Positions 19,168 through 29,800 of a DNA stretch of 64,000 bases are shown in pieces. Location of the stretch: assembly GCA_025655455.1 (NCBI GenBank), contig JAHXIV010000037.1, positions 186,001 to 250,000 of the forward strand, in the 5' to 3' direction. The stretch comes from a gamma proteobacterium symbiont of Taylorina sp. (GTDB taxonomy: Bacteria; Pseudomonadota; Gammaproteobacteria; GRL18). A model generated the notes under the pieces. The model was not told the origin of the DNA and ran no database searches. It saw only the letters and a program-made list of their open reading frames with translations. Position 1 is the stretch's first letter, and each line of letters starts with the position of its first letter. A program made the translations under genes and the position numbers.

Positions 19168-20514
19168 ATGAACTATAATCATCAATCTAATATCCTTTCA
19201 GTTTCTGAATTCGTACGCAATGTTAAGAGTGTTCTGGAGTCCAATTTTCCGTCAGTATGGATCTCAGGAGAAATATCTAATCTGGCCATGCCTCGTTCCG
19301 GACATTGGTATTTTACTCTCAAAGATGATCGTGGACAGGTACGTTGTGCTATGTTCCGCCAAAGTAATCAGCGTCTAAGATTCAAACCCGATGAGGGTAA
19401 TCAGGTTCTGGTTAAAGCTCATGTCAGCTTATATGAGGCTCGGGGTGATTTTCAGCTGATTATTGACAGCATGGAAGATGTCGGTGCCGGTGCTTTGCAA
19501 CGCGCTTATGATGAATTAAAACTCAAATTACAAACACAGGGTCTATTCGATCAGCAACACAAAAAGACACTGCCTGAAATACCTAATCGTATCGGTATCA
19601 TCACCTCTGCAACAGGTGCTGCACTACATGATATTTTAAATGTACTCAAGCGGCGTTTCCCATCACTTGCTATTATCATTTATCCCGCTCAGGTACAGGG
19701 GAAACAAGCATCTGAGCAACTTATTCATGCACTCAAATACGCACAGCAGCAAGCACTATGTGATGTATTAATTATTGGCCGTGGTGGTGGTTCCATTGAA
19801 GACTTATGGGCATTTAATAATGAACAACTGGCTCAAATCATCTTCCAGTGCTCAATTCCGATCATCAGTGCAGTAGGTCATGAAGTAGACTTTACTATTT
19901 GTGACTTTGTAGCGGATGTACGAGCCGCTACACCTTCTGCTGCAGCCGAATTAGTCAGCCCCGATCAAGCTGAATGGAAAGGCTGGTTATTAGATATAGA
20001 AAACCGTCTGATTCAATTGGTTAATCAGAAGATTTCATCACTGCAACAACAATTGCAATGGCAGCAGAAACAACTGAAACATCCCGGACAGGCATTAGAA
20101 GAAATATCACAACGTGTCGATGAGCTGTCCATGCGCATGGAACAATCTCTGCTTGTACGGATACAATTGCATCAAGAAAAGCTGTTCACTATCAATGCTC
20201 AATTACAGCTGCACTCCCCCATTCATTCTTTAAATCAGAAAAAAGAACAATTGGCTTATATACAACAGAGACTTCAACAAACTATACAATCATATTTAGA
20301 TCAACAACGACAAAGATTATCTTCACTGGCTCGTGAAATGGATGCCTATAGTCCTCTCACAACCTTGGGCAGAGGTTATACACTGGTCAAAGATGAACAT
20401 AATAAACTGGTAAAATCCGGTTCTCAATTAAAAGTCGGACAAAAACTCAAACTCCATTTTGCACAGGATCAAGCCCTGGTGACAGTTAATAAACTAACAC
20501 ATAAAACATTTTAG
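19168..20514 (+). CDS. xseA: Exodeoxyribonuclease VII large subunit
   Basis: XseA is the large subunit of ExoVII, which degrades single-stranded DNA to short oligonucleotides. The N-terminal OB fold ([23 protein letters not shown]) is followed by the catalytic region with [15 protein letters not shown] and [28 protein letters not shown], then a long coiled coil (about residues 265-385) and the C-terminal GYTLV segment. The 448-residue length is normal. xseB is not next to it. Confidence 0.97.
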   Translation: MNYNHQSNILSVSEFVRNVKSVLESNFPSVWISGEISNLAMPRSGHWYFTLKDDRGQVRCAMFRQSNQRLRFKPDEGNQVLVKAHVSLYEARGDFQLIIDSMEDVGAGALQRAYDELKLKLQTQGLFDQQHKKTLPEIPNRIGIITSATGAALHDILNVLKRRFPSLAIIIYPAQVQGKQASEQLIHALKYAQQQALCDVLIIGRGGGSIEDLWAFNNEQLAQIIFQCSIPIISAVGHEVDFTICDFVADVRAATPSAAAELVSPDQAEWKGWLLDIENRLIQLVNQKISSLQQQLQWQQKQLKHPGQALEEISQRVDELSMRMEQSLLVRIQLHQEKLFTINAQLQLHSPIHSLNQKKEQLAYIQQRLQQTIQSYLDQQRQRLSSLAREMDAYSPLTTLGRGYTLVKDEHNKLVKSGSQLKVGQKLKLHFAQDQALVTVNKLTHKTF

Positions 20515-20748
20515 TTTATATTCATCCCATAAAATCAAACTTATAAAGAATTACCTGAGGCAACACAGGACTGATAAAAAATCCTTTCTACAAAATTACT
20601 CTCTAATGTTCTAATATACTAAAATTTCTGCATCCCTTATCCTTACTGACTTTCTAAAATATCTATTTCTTTCATTAAAAAAAAGTACTTTTTTATTCTA
20701 AAAACACTTGATCTTCTCCAAGCAAAAATTTACGATCAGTTCACAGAA

Positions 20749-20796
20749 ACACAATATCTAGTATCAAATGATAAACAAAAACACTAGATATAAGAT
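20749..20796 (+). promoter_or_regulatory. Pair of NrdR-box-like sites upstream of nrdJa
   Basis: Box 1, acacaatatctagtat (20749-20764), matches the published NrdR consensus acaCwAtATaTwGtgt at 14 of 16 positions. Box 2, acactagatataagat (20781-20796), matches at 12 of 16. Their starts are 32 bases apart, about three helical turns, which is the usual NrdR spacing. They lie in the 399-base gap (20515-20913) before the ribonucleotide reductase gene; the rest of that gap is AT-rich and shows nothing else I can name. Confidence 0.65.
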
Positions 20797-20913
20797 AACA
20801 GTCCGAAAAGAAAACTCTAAATTCAAAGGCTTAATAGCCATTCTTTTCTCAGTACATTAAATAGCGGCTGTTAATCATTAAACAAAAACTTTTTAAGCCA
20901 GAGACCTTAATCA

Positions 20914-23064
20914 ATGACCGCACAATTACATGCCATACCCAATACCGTCACAGAAATTCCACTTCAGGATGCCTCTTTAGATATCTGGAATACTAAATAC
21001 CGTTTAAAAACCAAGGACGGTGATGCAATCGATAATAATATTGATGAAACCTATCAACGAGTTGCCAGAGCATTATCAGATGTTGAACAGGGCAAGAAAA
21101 ATCAGGATCGATATTATAAAGAATTTTTATGGGCATTACGTCAGGGTGTGATTCCAGCCGGTCGTATTATATCTAATGCAGGCGCACAGGAACATAAACC
21201 TGCAACATCCACTATTAACTGCACTGTCTCTGGTGCTATTAGCGATTCAATGGATGATATTCTGGGTAAAGTGCATGAGGCAGGCCTCACTCTAAAAGCC
21301 GGTTGTGGTATTGGTTATGAGTTTTCTACTTTGCGTCCTAAAAATGCTTATGTATCCGGCGCAGGTGCCTACACATCCGGTCCACTTTCCTTTATGGATA
21401 TTTATGACAAGATGTGTTTTACCGTCTCCTCTGCAGGCGGTCGCCGTGGCGCACAAATGGCAACCTTTGATATTGGCCATCCTGATGTGATTGATTTTAT
21501 TCGTGCCAAACGGGAGGATGGCCGTCTACGTCAATTCAATCTTTCCCTGCTGATCACCACAGAGTTCGTAGAAGCGGTTAAAAATGATGGAAACTGGTCA
21601 CTTTCTTTTCCTGTCACTGAGAAGGAAATTAAAATAGATAATATTGATATCAATAATATTGAGCAGGTTACCTGGCGTGATTTGCCCAATAAGGATGGAT
21701 ATATTGTCAACAACGATGGGCTGGTTGCTTGTCGTGTTACAAGAACTCTTCAGGCTCGTCGTTTGTGGGATATCATTATGTCCTCCACCTATGATTATGC
21801 TGAACCCGGTTTTATTCTCATTGATAAAGTCAATGAAATGAATAACAACTGGTTCTGTGAAAATATTCGTGCCACTAACCCCTGTGGTGAACAGCCATTG
21901 CCACCCTATGGCAGCTGCCTGCTAGGTTCAATTAATCTAACTCGTTTTGTTGATAAACCCTTTACCTCTGAAGCCAGTTTTGACTGGGATTCCTATCGTA
22001 AAACTATCGGTATTTTTACTCGTATGCTGGATAATGTTGTAGAAATTAATGGACTACCATTAGAACAGCAGCGTGAAGAAATTACCAACAAACGCCGTCA
22101 TGGTATGGGTTATCTTGGGCTGGGATCTACCTGTACCATGCTGGGTATGAAATATGGTGACGAGAATTCATTAGCACTCACTGAAGACGTGACCAGAGTC
22201 ATGGCCATCGAAGGCTGGAAAGCAGGTTTAGAGCTGGCTAAAGAAAAAGGTCCTGCACGGATTATGGATCAGATGTTTACCGTAACAGGTGAAATGTTAC
22301 ATAAACGTCCTGAAATGTTGACGGACGGCCTTAAAATCGGTGATGAAATTCCAGGAAAGATTTTACATGCAAAATACAGTCGCTATATGCAGCTGCTGGC
22401 TAAAAAAGAGCCTGAGTTAGTTGCCGCACTGGCAGAAACCGGTGCCCGCTTCACCCATCATAGTTCTATAGCACCCACAGGCACCATCTCACTCTCTCTG
22501 GCTAATAATGCCAGTAACGGTATTGAACCCAGTTTTGCACACCATTATTCCCGTAATGTCATTCGTGAAGGAAAAAAGACCAAAGAGAAAGTTAATGTTT
22601 TTTCTTTTGAACTACTGGCCTATCGTGAAATGGTAAACGCGAATGCCATGCCTTATTCCGATAAAGCCGAAGAGCAATTACCTGATTATTTTATTACCGC
22701 AGACAGTATTTCACCCAAGCAACATGTTGATGTACAGGCAGCCGCTCAGAAGTGGATTGATTCATCTATATCCAAAACAGCCAATATACCTACCGATTAT
22801 CCCTATGAAGATTTTAAGGATATTTATGAATATGCTTATGATAAAGGTCTAAAAGGCTGTACGACTTTCCGTTTTAATCCAGAAGCATTTCAGGGTGTAT
22901 TAGTCAAGGAATCTGATCTTGAAAACACCACCTACCAATTTACTCTGGAAAATGGTGAAACGATTGAATTAAAAGGAAATGAAGAAGTTGAGTATGACGG
23001 TGAAACACATTCAGCAGCCAATCTTTTTGATGCTTTAAAAGAAGGTTACTACGGAAAATTCTAA
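20914..23064 (+). CDS. nrdJa: Cobalamin-dependent class II ribonucleotide reductase, catalytic subunit
   Basis: This 716-residue protein is the catalytic barrel of an adenosylcobalamin-dependent ribonucleotide reductase, which makes deoxyribonucleotides with or without oxygen. Visible motifs are TSTINCTVSG (one of the redox cysteines), LKAGCGIGYEFSTLRP, SSAGGRRGAQM, the finger loop NPCGEQPLPPYGSCLLGSINL with Cys and Glu, and SIAPTGTISL. The C-terminal redox cysteines that normally regenerate the site are missing here and sit in the next gene, as in the split NrdJa/NrdJb of Pseudomonas. NrdR-like boxes lie upstream. Confidence 0.94.
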   Translation: MTAQLHAIPNTVTEIPLQDASLDIWNTKYRLKTKDGDAIDNNIDETYQRVARALSDVEQGKKNQDRYYKEFLWALRQGVIPAGRIISNAGAQEHKPATSTINCTVSGAISDSMDDILGKVHEAGLTLKAGCGIGYEFSTLRPKNAYVSGAGAYTSGPLSFMDIYDKMCFTVSSAGGRRGAQMATFDIGHPDVIDFIRAKREDGRLRQFNLSLLITTEFVEAVKNDGNWSLSFPVTEKEIKIDNIDINNIEQVTWRDLPNKDGYIVNNDGLVACRVTRTLQARRLWDIIMSSTYDYAEPGFILIDKVNEMNNNWFCENIRATNPCGEQPLPPYGSCLLGSINLTRFVDKPFTSEASFDWDSYRKTIGIFTRMLDNVVEINGLPLEQQREEITNKRRHGMGYLGLGSTCTMLGMKYGDENSLALTEDVTRVMAIEGWKAGLELAKEKGPARIMDQMFTVTGEMLHKRPEMLTDGLKIGDEIPGKILHAKYSRYMQLLAKKEPELVAALAETGARFTHHSSIAPTGTISLSLANNASNGIEPSFAHHYSRNVIREGKKTKEKVNVFSFELLAYREMVNANAMPYSDKAEEQLPDYFITADSISPKQHVDVQAAAQKWIDSSISKTANIPTDYPYEDFKDIYEYAYDKGLKGCTTFRFNPEAFQGVLVKESDLENTTYQFTLENGETIELKGNEEVEYDGETHSAANLFDALKEGYYGKF

Positions 23065-23158
23065 TCCATATAAAAGCAATTAATCAGGAGCCATTTGCAC
23101 CTAAAAAAATTGGCATATTAAACTCCGACTCAAAACTAGTATTTAAAGGTTATCAACC

Positions 23159-23854
23159 ATGGCATTAAAAATAAAAAATAAAATTGTCGGCTATAAAGTT
23201 CTGACAGAAGAAGATAAAGAAGAAGTTAAACAATCTAGTAACGATGATACCATTGCAGACGTTGAAAGTATGCATGAAAATCTGACTCGTCCGGAAATGT
23301 TATTTGGTTCAACTTATAAAATTAAAACGCCGCAATCTGAACATGCACTCTATATTACCATCAATGATATGATTCTGAATATGGGCACAGAACATGAAGA
23401 ACGTCGTCCTTATGAAGTATTTATTAATTCCAAGAACATGGAACACTTCCAATGGGTGTTAGCTTTGACCCGAGTTATCTCGGCCGTCTTTCGTAAAGGT
23501 GGTGATGCCTGCTTTCTGGTGGAAGAACTAAAAGCCGTATTTGACCCAAAGGGTGGTTATTTCAAAAAAGGCGGTACCTTTATGCCTTCCCTTGTCGCTG
23601 AAATTGGCTGTGCCATTGAATCACATATGAAATTCATTGGTATGCTCAAAGAGCATGAGCTGGATGAGCATCAGAAAAAACTCATCGCATCAAAGCGAAA
23701 AGAGTTTGAAGAAAAAAACAAAGCCGTAGAAGACGATACGGATAATAATTTCCCGGAAAAAGCACAGCTCTGTACTAAGTGCCAAACAAAGGCACTGGTT
23801 CTGATGGATGGTTGTATGACATGTCTTAATTGCGGTGACAGCAAATGTGGTTAG
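23159..23854 (+). CDS. nrdJb: Class II ribonucleotide reductase, C-terminal subunit
   Basis: The 231-residue protein matches the C-terminal part of class II reductases that is encoded separately in Pseudomonas as NrdJb. It contains the TSCPD-like domain (about residues 75-165, with the Cys in GGDACFLVEEL) and a C-terminal Cys cluster, LCTKCQTKALV and GCMTCLNCGDSKCG. This should act as a swinging thiol arm or zinc ribbon that re-reduces the active site of NrdJa. It starts 94 bases after nrdJa on the same strand. Confidence 0.9.
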   Translation: MALKIKNKIVGYKVLTEEDKEEVKQSSNDDTIADVESMHENLTRPEMLFGSTYKIKTPQSEHALYITINDMILNMGTEHEERRPYEVFINSKNMEHFQWVLALTRVISAVFRKGGDACFLVEELKAVFDPKGGYFKKGGTFMPSLVAEIGCAIESHMKFIGMLKEHELDEHQKKLIASKRKEFEEKNKAVEDDTDNNFPEKAQLCTKCQTKALVLMDGCMTCLNCGDSKCG

Positions 23855-23993
23855 AAAGTAATTTGTTATTTTTCAATCAGTTAAAGTATGGTAATATGTA
23901 GGTCTAGTTTTTCTGTACATACACAAATAACTTTACACTGAAAGAAAATATCAAACATAACAATAAACATATCTTATTGATTTATTATAGAAA

Positions 23994-24503
23994 ATGGAAA
24001 TAGAAGGCTATAAAATACTGGAAAAAGTGGGTGAAGGGGGGATGGCTGTCGTTTATAAGGGCTACCAACTCTCATTAAAAAGACCCGTTGCTATCAAAGT
24101 TCTTACCCATACATTCACTGATCAACCTGACTTTATTCAGAGATTTGAAAAAGAATCTCTGATTATTGCACGCCTGAGTAATCCATTTATCATTCCCGTG
24201 ATTGAAAGAGGGATCAGCAGGGAAGGTATTCCCTATTTTATAATGGAATACGTCGGAGGTCACGAACTCAGTGACATTATGGACAGAGGCAAACTGGAGT
24301 TTAACCGAAAATTAGATATTATTGTACAAATTTGTAAAGCCCTATCTTATGCTCATCGCAATAACGTGGTACACCGTGATATTAAGCCCGCCAATATACT
24401 CATCGATATAGAAGGTATGTACGTATCCTGGATTTTGGCATTGCACAATTTTATGACGATGATAAAGACAAGCAGCAACAAAATAATAACCAGACAAAAG
24501 TAG
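23994..24503 (+). pseudogene. Ser/Thr protein kinase, N-terminal part before a frameshift
   Basis: This is the first part of a Hanks-type kinase. The glycine loop VGEGGMAVVYKG, the Lys of VAIKVL and the catalytic loop HRDIKPANILID are intact. After ILIDIEG the frame fails: the expected DFG strand is encoded one frame over. Reading TATGTACGTATCCTGGAT from 24416 gives YVRILDFGIAQF, so a single base appears to be missing at about 24415. The annotated end at 24503 is out-of-frame sequence. With the second part the intact gene would encode about 580 residues. Confidence 0.85.
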
Positions 24504-24511
24504 GAACCATT

Positions 24512-25735
24512 ATGGGCACAATGGCCTACATGTCACCAGAACAAAGACGTTCAGCAACAGAAGTGACGTTTAAAAGCGATCTCTACTCCCTGGGTATATT
24601 AATGTATAAATTATTTACCCACCGGGATCCCATTGGTCGATTTAAAGCACCTGATGAACTGGAACAGGAGATCCCTCATAACTTAAGCCAGATAATACTG
24701 CAATGTCTTGAAACAGAGGCTGAAGACAGACCTGCATCCGCCAATGAAATAAAAGATACCTTATTACTTATTTTGCGTGGGGCACATTTACAAACAGAAC
24801 AAAGGGAGCGAGTTCAAAAAGACTTTAAACAATTTGATCTGCTGGATGTCATCAGTGAAAATAAATATAGCTCCGTTATGCTGTTTCAAAACCGTACATC
24901 AAAAAAATTAATTATCATAAAAAAAAGAACCATTGGCGATGCAGGTTTTGAAGAGGCCAAATTATTGACCTCATTAAAGCACCCTAATATTCTCAATATT
25001 CTGGGGACTTCAAATAATCAACGTTATTACATTATTGTGATGGAGTATCTCAAGGGTGGAAATTTACAGGAACGTCTTGTTCAGACAATACAATGGAGAA
25101 ATTTTATACCAATGGCAAAGGAAATTGCCACAGGTTTAGCTTTTGCTCATAAAAATCGTATTGTGCATGGTAATCTGCGTCCTGTTAATATCCTGTTTAA
25201 TGAAACAGAACAGATTAAGCTAACAGACTTTAATCTGGAAGAACATTATATAAAAAGTACACCCAAAAATAACTGGTATCGTCTAAAAAATGAACAAAGC
25301 TCTGTCAGACAGGATATTTTTTCAATTGGAGTGATCTATTATCAGATGCTTGTCGGTAGTATTCCTGTACTATCTGATCAAACTTTTTTGTTAAACAAAA
25401 CGTTTAAACAATTACCGCTTAAACTTCAGCAATTAATTGCCAGCATGCTAAAAATTATTCCTCAGGAACGTATTGATAATTTTTCACTGGTACTGAGTCA
25501 ATTGGATGACATTATGACAGAAGCGAATATGACTCTTATTTCACCCAAAAAAATGACTAAAACTAAAAAGCGATATAAAATCAGCCCGCTACTCTATTCT
25601 ATAATAACGCTCATTTTACTTCTGTTTCTGTTTTATTATTTTGTTGACCTGCAGGAAATACAATATATTATTGAGGATATTTTTTTCCCTCAGGAGACTC
25701 AGGAAGCACCAGTCAATTTTATTGAGTTGCAATAA
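24512..25735 (+). pseudogene. Ser/Thr kinase, C-terminal part: kinase lobe end, pseudokinase domain and membrane anchor
   Basis: The frame is open from about 24416 and continues the kinase with DFG, MGTMAYMSPEQ and the rest of the C-lobe. A second kinase-like domain follows (about residues 108-325 of this piece). It keeps a Lys in the VAIK position (LIIIKKR), but its catalytic loop reads HGNLRPVNIL (Asp replaced by Asn) and its DFG is DFN, so it should be a pseudokinase. A single membrane helix (about 360-382) and a short acidic tail end the protein. The ATG at 24512 is internal and probably not a real start. If the frameshift is a sequencing error the whole 23994-25735 stretch is one gene. 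Confidence 0.85.
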
Positions 25736-25818
25736 GAACTCTCTTATTTATCATTGCAAATAAGACAGCGGTACTCTTACCCGCTCAAGGCTGTTTATGT
25801 TAGATAAGAGTCAGGTAA

Positions 25819-26685
25819 TTATTTCAAACTACAAGGTAATCGAATATGATCTAATACTGGAAATTTCTTTCGAGTAGTTTGCAATTTGCTGGTTTCAATC
25901 TGTGCAATTGCAAAACCTGAACCCCTGGCAAGACGATCAATAATTCTCCCCCACGGACCAACAATCATACTATCTCCAAAAGTCTCACGACCATTGACAT
26001 GATAGCCGCCCTGAGCTGAGGAAATAACAAAGCTTAAGTTTTCAATGGCTCTGGCACGATTAAGGATTTCCCAGTGTGCTTTTCCGGTTGTTGCAGTGAA
26101 AGAAGAGACAATACATATAATATCAACATTCTGATTCGCCATATCACGAAAAATTTCCGGAAAACGCAAATCATAACAGATTGCCATACCCAGCTTGCCA
26201 AATGGCGTTTCAACCACCACAACTCTGTCACCTGCTTGTGTATAAGTAGACTCATTATAGGTGCCGCATTTTTCACCTAAATCAACATCAAATAGATGTA
26301 TTTTATTATAGCGCTCAACGACTTTACCCTGATCATTAAAAAGTAAACAGGCGGACAGTACCTTATCAGAATCTGCAGACTTCAGTGGTATCGTACCACC
26401 AATAATCCAGATACCTTTCTCTTTAGCCAGGGAAGATAAAAAAGCTTGAACCTGACAGTTTGTCTGACTGCTATTTTCCTCACTACAAAGATTTCCTATA
26501 CCGATGAAATCCTCTGTAATCGTCAGTATATCTGACTCCAGCATACCCATATGAGAAAAATTTTCCGGCAATACAACCAATTCAGCACCTTGTTCCACTG
26601 CATCTGAAATCAGCCGTTTTGCTTCATTTAAGTTACCTTGAATGTTTGGCCCTGAAGCCATTTGAATTGCTGCTACTTTTACCAT
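25819..26685 (-). CDS. Nitrilase-superfamily amidohydrolase
   Basis: The 288-residue protein has the Glu-Lys-Cys triad of carbon-nitrogen hydrolases: VVLPENFSHM (Glu), YNKIHLFDVDLGE (Lys) and AICYDLRFPE (Cys). The order and motifs fit the Nit1/YbeM branch, whose members repair deaminated glutathione or hydrolyse related amides; the exact substrate is not shown. It lies downstream of yhdP, where many Gammaproteobacteria carry a nitrilase followed by tldD. No tldD is present here. Confidence 0.92.
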   Translation of the reverse strand: MVKVAAIQMASGPNIQGNLNEAKRLISDAVEQGAELVVLPENFSHMGMLESDILTITEDFIGIGNLCSEENSSQTNCQVQAFLSSLAKEKGIWIIGGTIPLKSADSDKVLSACLLFNDQGKVVERYNKIHLFDVDLGEKCGTYNESTYTQAGDRVVVVETPFGKLGMAICYDLRFPEIFRDMANQNVDIICIVSSFTATTGKAHWEILNRARAIENLSFVISSAQGGYHVNGRETFGDSMIVGPWGRIIDRLARGSGFAIAQIETSKLQTTRKKFPVLDHIRLPCSLK

Positions 26686-26803
26686 TATTTCTCAATTGTT
26701 TTTTTGTCACATTTATAAGCTTGGATAAAGCTTCTTATAGTTTCAACGATTAAACATAAAAATACAAGTCTATAGAAAAAACAAAGCTATTTTTTATCAG
26801 AAT

Positions 26804-29800
26804 TTAATCAGTGGATTCAAATAATGGATTATTATTTTCATCTGACTGATTTTTTTCTGTTTCTGCTGAGGTTTTTTCATGTTTAAAGTTAAACAATTTG
26901 TTAAAGTTTTCTGCTGATACCCTGTTATTTTTTTGCCTTTCAATAACTGGATTCTGCCAACTTCCCGTGACACTATAGTTAAAGGCAGATATCTTATTAA
27001 GCTCCTTACCTATTAGTTTCTGTCCCACCCAGCCAATAGCAACACCTGCAGGACCTGCAACAGCAGCACCGGCAAGAGGCAGTGTTGCTGATATTTCAGG
27101 AATCACTATAACCTGTTGATCAAGATCTTTTGCTACCATACCTGTTCTGCCCAGTATGAGCAAATCAGCACTGGGTGAAAAAATATGTAAGTTTTCAGTA
27201 TAGGCACTACCATTAAGCAATCGAAAATCTCCATTAATTTTTTCAAATGCAAAACCTTTTCCCGACACATTTTTAGAATCATATGAAATTCGGCGTACCA
27301 GAGCATTCAAATTTAACAAGCCCAATAAATGTCCTGCAGCTCCCTGGTCAGCATCAATAAAATTTCCATCCTGAACATTAATTTTAATATTACCTTTTAT
27401 ATTTTTTTTACTGATATCAGTAGGTGCCCCCTTCCAACTAATAAAACCGGAGAACTCCCCCTTACCATTGCTCATAATCTGGTTCATACTCAACTCTCTA
27501 AACAATGTTTCCATAGAAGGTACCTTAATTACTCCCTCCAGATTAACCTCAGGTTCAGCATACCAGTGATGCCAGTCAGCACGCCCTTCAAATGACATAT
27601 GCTCACCTTCAAGGCGCAGTACATCAAAGAGCATATCTTCATCTACCCGACTTGATTGTATGGTCAATTTACCCAGTTCCACTGAGCCCAATTTGAGTGA
27701 CTGGATAGTGCCATTAATCAAAGAAAATTGTCCGGGTTCCATTTTACTGATACTTTCAGGTTTCCAAATTTTTGAGTTTTTCTGCTCAGACTCTAGTTCT
27801 GACTCAAGATCTGAATTTAAAAAATTGAGCTCGGGCAAAACTAATTCTGTCATTGCTAATTCTATCGGTGCAATTTTTTTTTGTTTTACCGGCTCAGATA
27901 ATTTTTTTTGCTGCAATGACTCTAATACCATCCCCCACTCGTCAATCGGTGTTTCTGATATACTGCCGGAAATTTTTAATATATTCTGCTCCGGTAACTT
28001 AGCTTGTTCAGCGGCAAAAACAATATTACCTCTGAGTAGATCAAATTCTTTTTTGCTGGTACTTAATAATAATGCCAGAGAAAGCTTATCAGAGTAATTA
28101 ATATTGAGGTAAGATTGTTTAGCTGAGGATTTTGTTACTGATTGCAATGTATTTTTAAAATGGCTGGATACAGGTATTTCTACATAATGTAAATTAAAAG
28201 GAGATTTTTCTTCCTTTTGTTTTGTAAAAGGTGCGGGGAGATCAGATGAAAGGCCTTTAAAATTACTTTTAATATGAAAGGAAAAAGTCTGCTCTTCATT
28301 AGGCAAATTAACATCCAGAAAAACCCGGCTACCACCTGATAAATAGTTTTTTATAGGTTTAAATTTCTCTGGAAAAACATTATATTTTTCTAATTGTTTA
28401 ATAGTAATATTACTGGCAACAGCAACACTAATATATGGTTCCTGATTCTTCTTCGTTAATTTTTTTTCTGACTTAATAGATAGTTCAGCAGGAAAATTCA
28501 TAATACTGGCTGTCAGATTTTTTGCATCAAGATGCCCATTATGCAATAACACCTTTCCCTTAACATGACTAACCAGTCCTTTTTTTCGTTCAAATCCAGG
28601 GGGATAATAATCAACATCATTTAAACTAATCAAGATCCTGGTATCAGATTTTCCTTCTTCCATGGGAATAACAAGATCCAGATTAAGATCCAGATTACCT
28701 TCTGCATCCAGCATATCCAGCACATCCTTAGACAACAGATTAGACTGCTGCAAATAGTGTAATGAATCTTTAATAGGAGTTCTCACATCCCCTTTAATAG
28801 TTAATACAGATTTTAAATAATCATCTATATGCGCATGAATATTATTGGAATCTGCCGAAAATATTTCACTTTGTTGTGATCTGACTAACATACCCTTTTC
28901 AGTAAATTGAACCAAGGCATTAATATTCTTAATTTTTGGCCAGTCTTTTTGGTAATCCAGTAAAACCTCTTTAGTATTAAAACTGATATCTAAAACACCA
29001 CTTTTATCCTGAAATGGAAAATGACTTAACTGCCCACGAAAAAGAACACCACCATCAGTTGCTCTGCCAGAATCAAAGGCATTATCCAACCAGTCAACCA
29101 AACCATCACTCATTACTTTTGAGGGTAAATAAAGTGGCACTTGTTTTACATCAGCATCACGAAAAAAAGCGCTTAAATCTATAAAGAGTTGATTATCTTC
29201 TAACAACCAGAGCTTTAAATCTGCATCAGCATTTAAATGTGGGTTATCAAAAAATATATTATTGATACCTAACAACCAGTCTCCATCTTCTTTTTGCCAG
29301 TAAACCTCACCTTTAAGCTGATTAACCGGCCAGGCATCACGAAATAATGAGTGAATATGCAAATCCATATTCTGACTATCGATAAGGACTTGACCACGTT
29401 CTTTATTCAAAATAAGCTGTGCAGAAAGATTCATTATTGCCGGAGTAGAGGCAGAAGGTTTAATAGAAATATCACTCAGATCTGCCTGTAGCTGATAATT
29501 TAATAATTCCCATCCCGGCTTATCAGAAATACTTAAGCTTAAAAGCAGGTTGCTGATTTCCCCACCGGGATCAGCCGCTTGAAAAATTTGCCCCATATTA
29601 TCTTGAGATGAAGAATCCTGAGCTGGAATTTGTAATGATAAAAAGAAGTTTGTAAAAGGAGATAATTTCTCTAACTCCAGCTTATTAATAAAAATCTTTA
29701 TCTGAGAATTCTGCTCATTCTCATCTTTTATATGACTTATATGAATACGTTGCCCGGAAGAATCCTCCTCAGCAACACTAAAAGCCAGCTCATATAAATC

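Noticed and set aside
24405-24425. Programmed ribosomal frameshift in the kinase gene
   Set aside because: The junction has no slippery heptamer and no clear downstream stem-loop; a one-base deletion or sequencing error is simpler.
25741-25800. Terminator after the kinase gene
   Set aside because: A seven-base stem CTTATTT/AAATAAG exists but has no U-run and is as weak as chance in AT-rich DNA.
27660-28097. Plus-strand frame of 145 codons inside yhdP
   Set aside because: It is antisense to a long well-supported gene, and its Ser/Asn-rich content mirrors the opposite strand.
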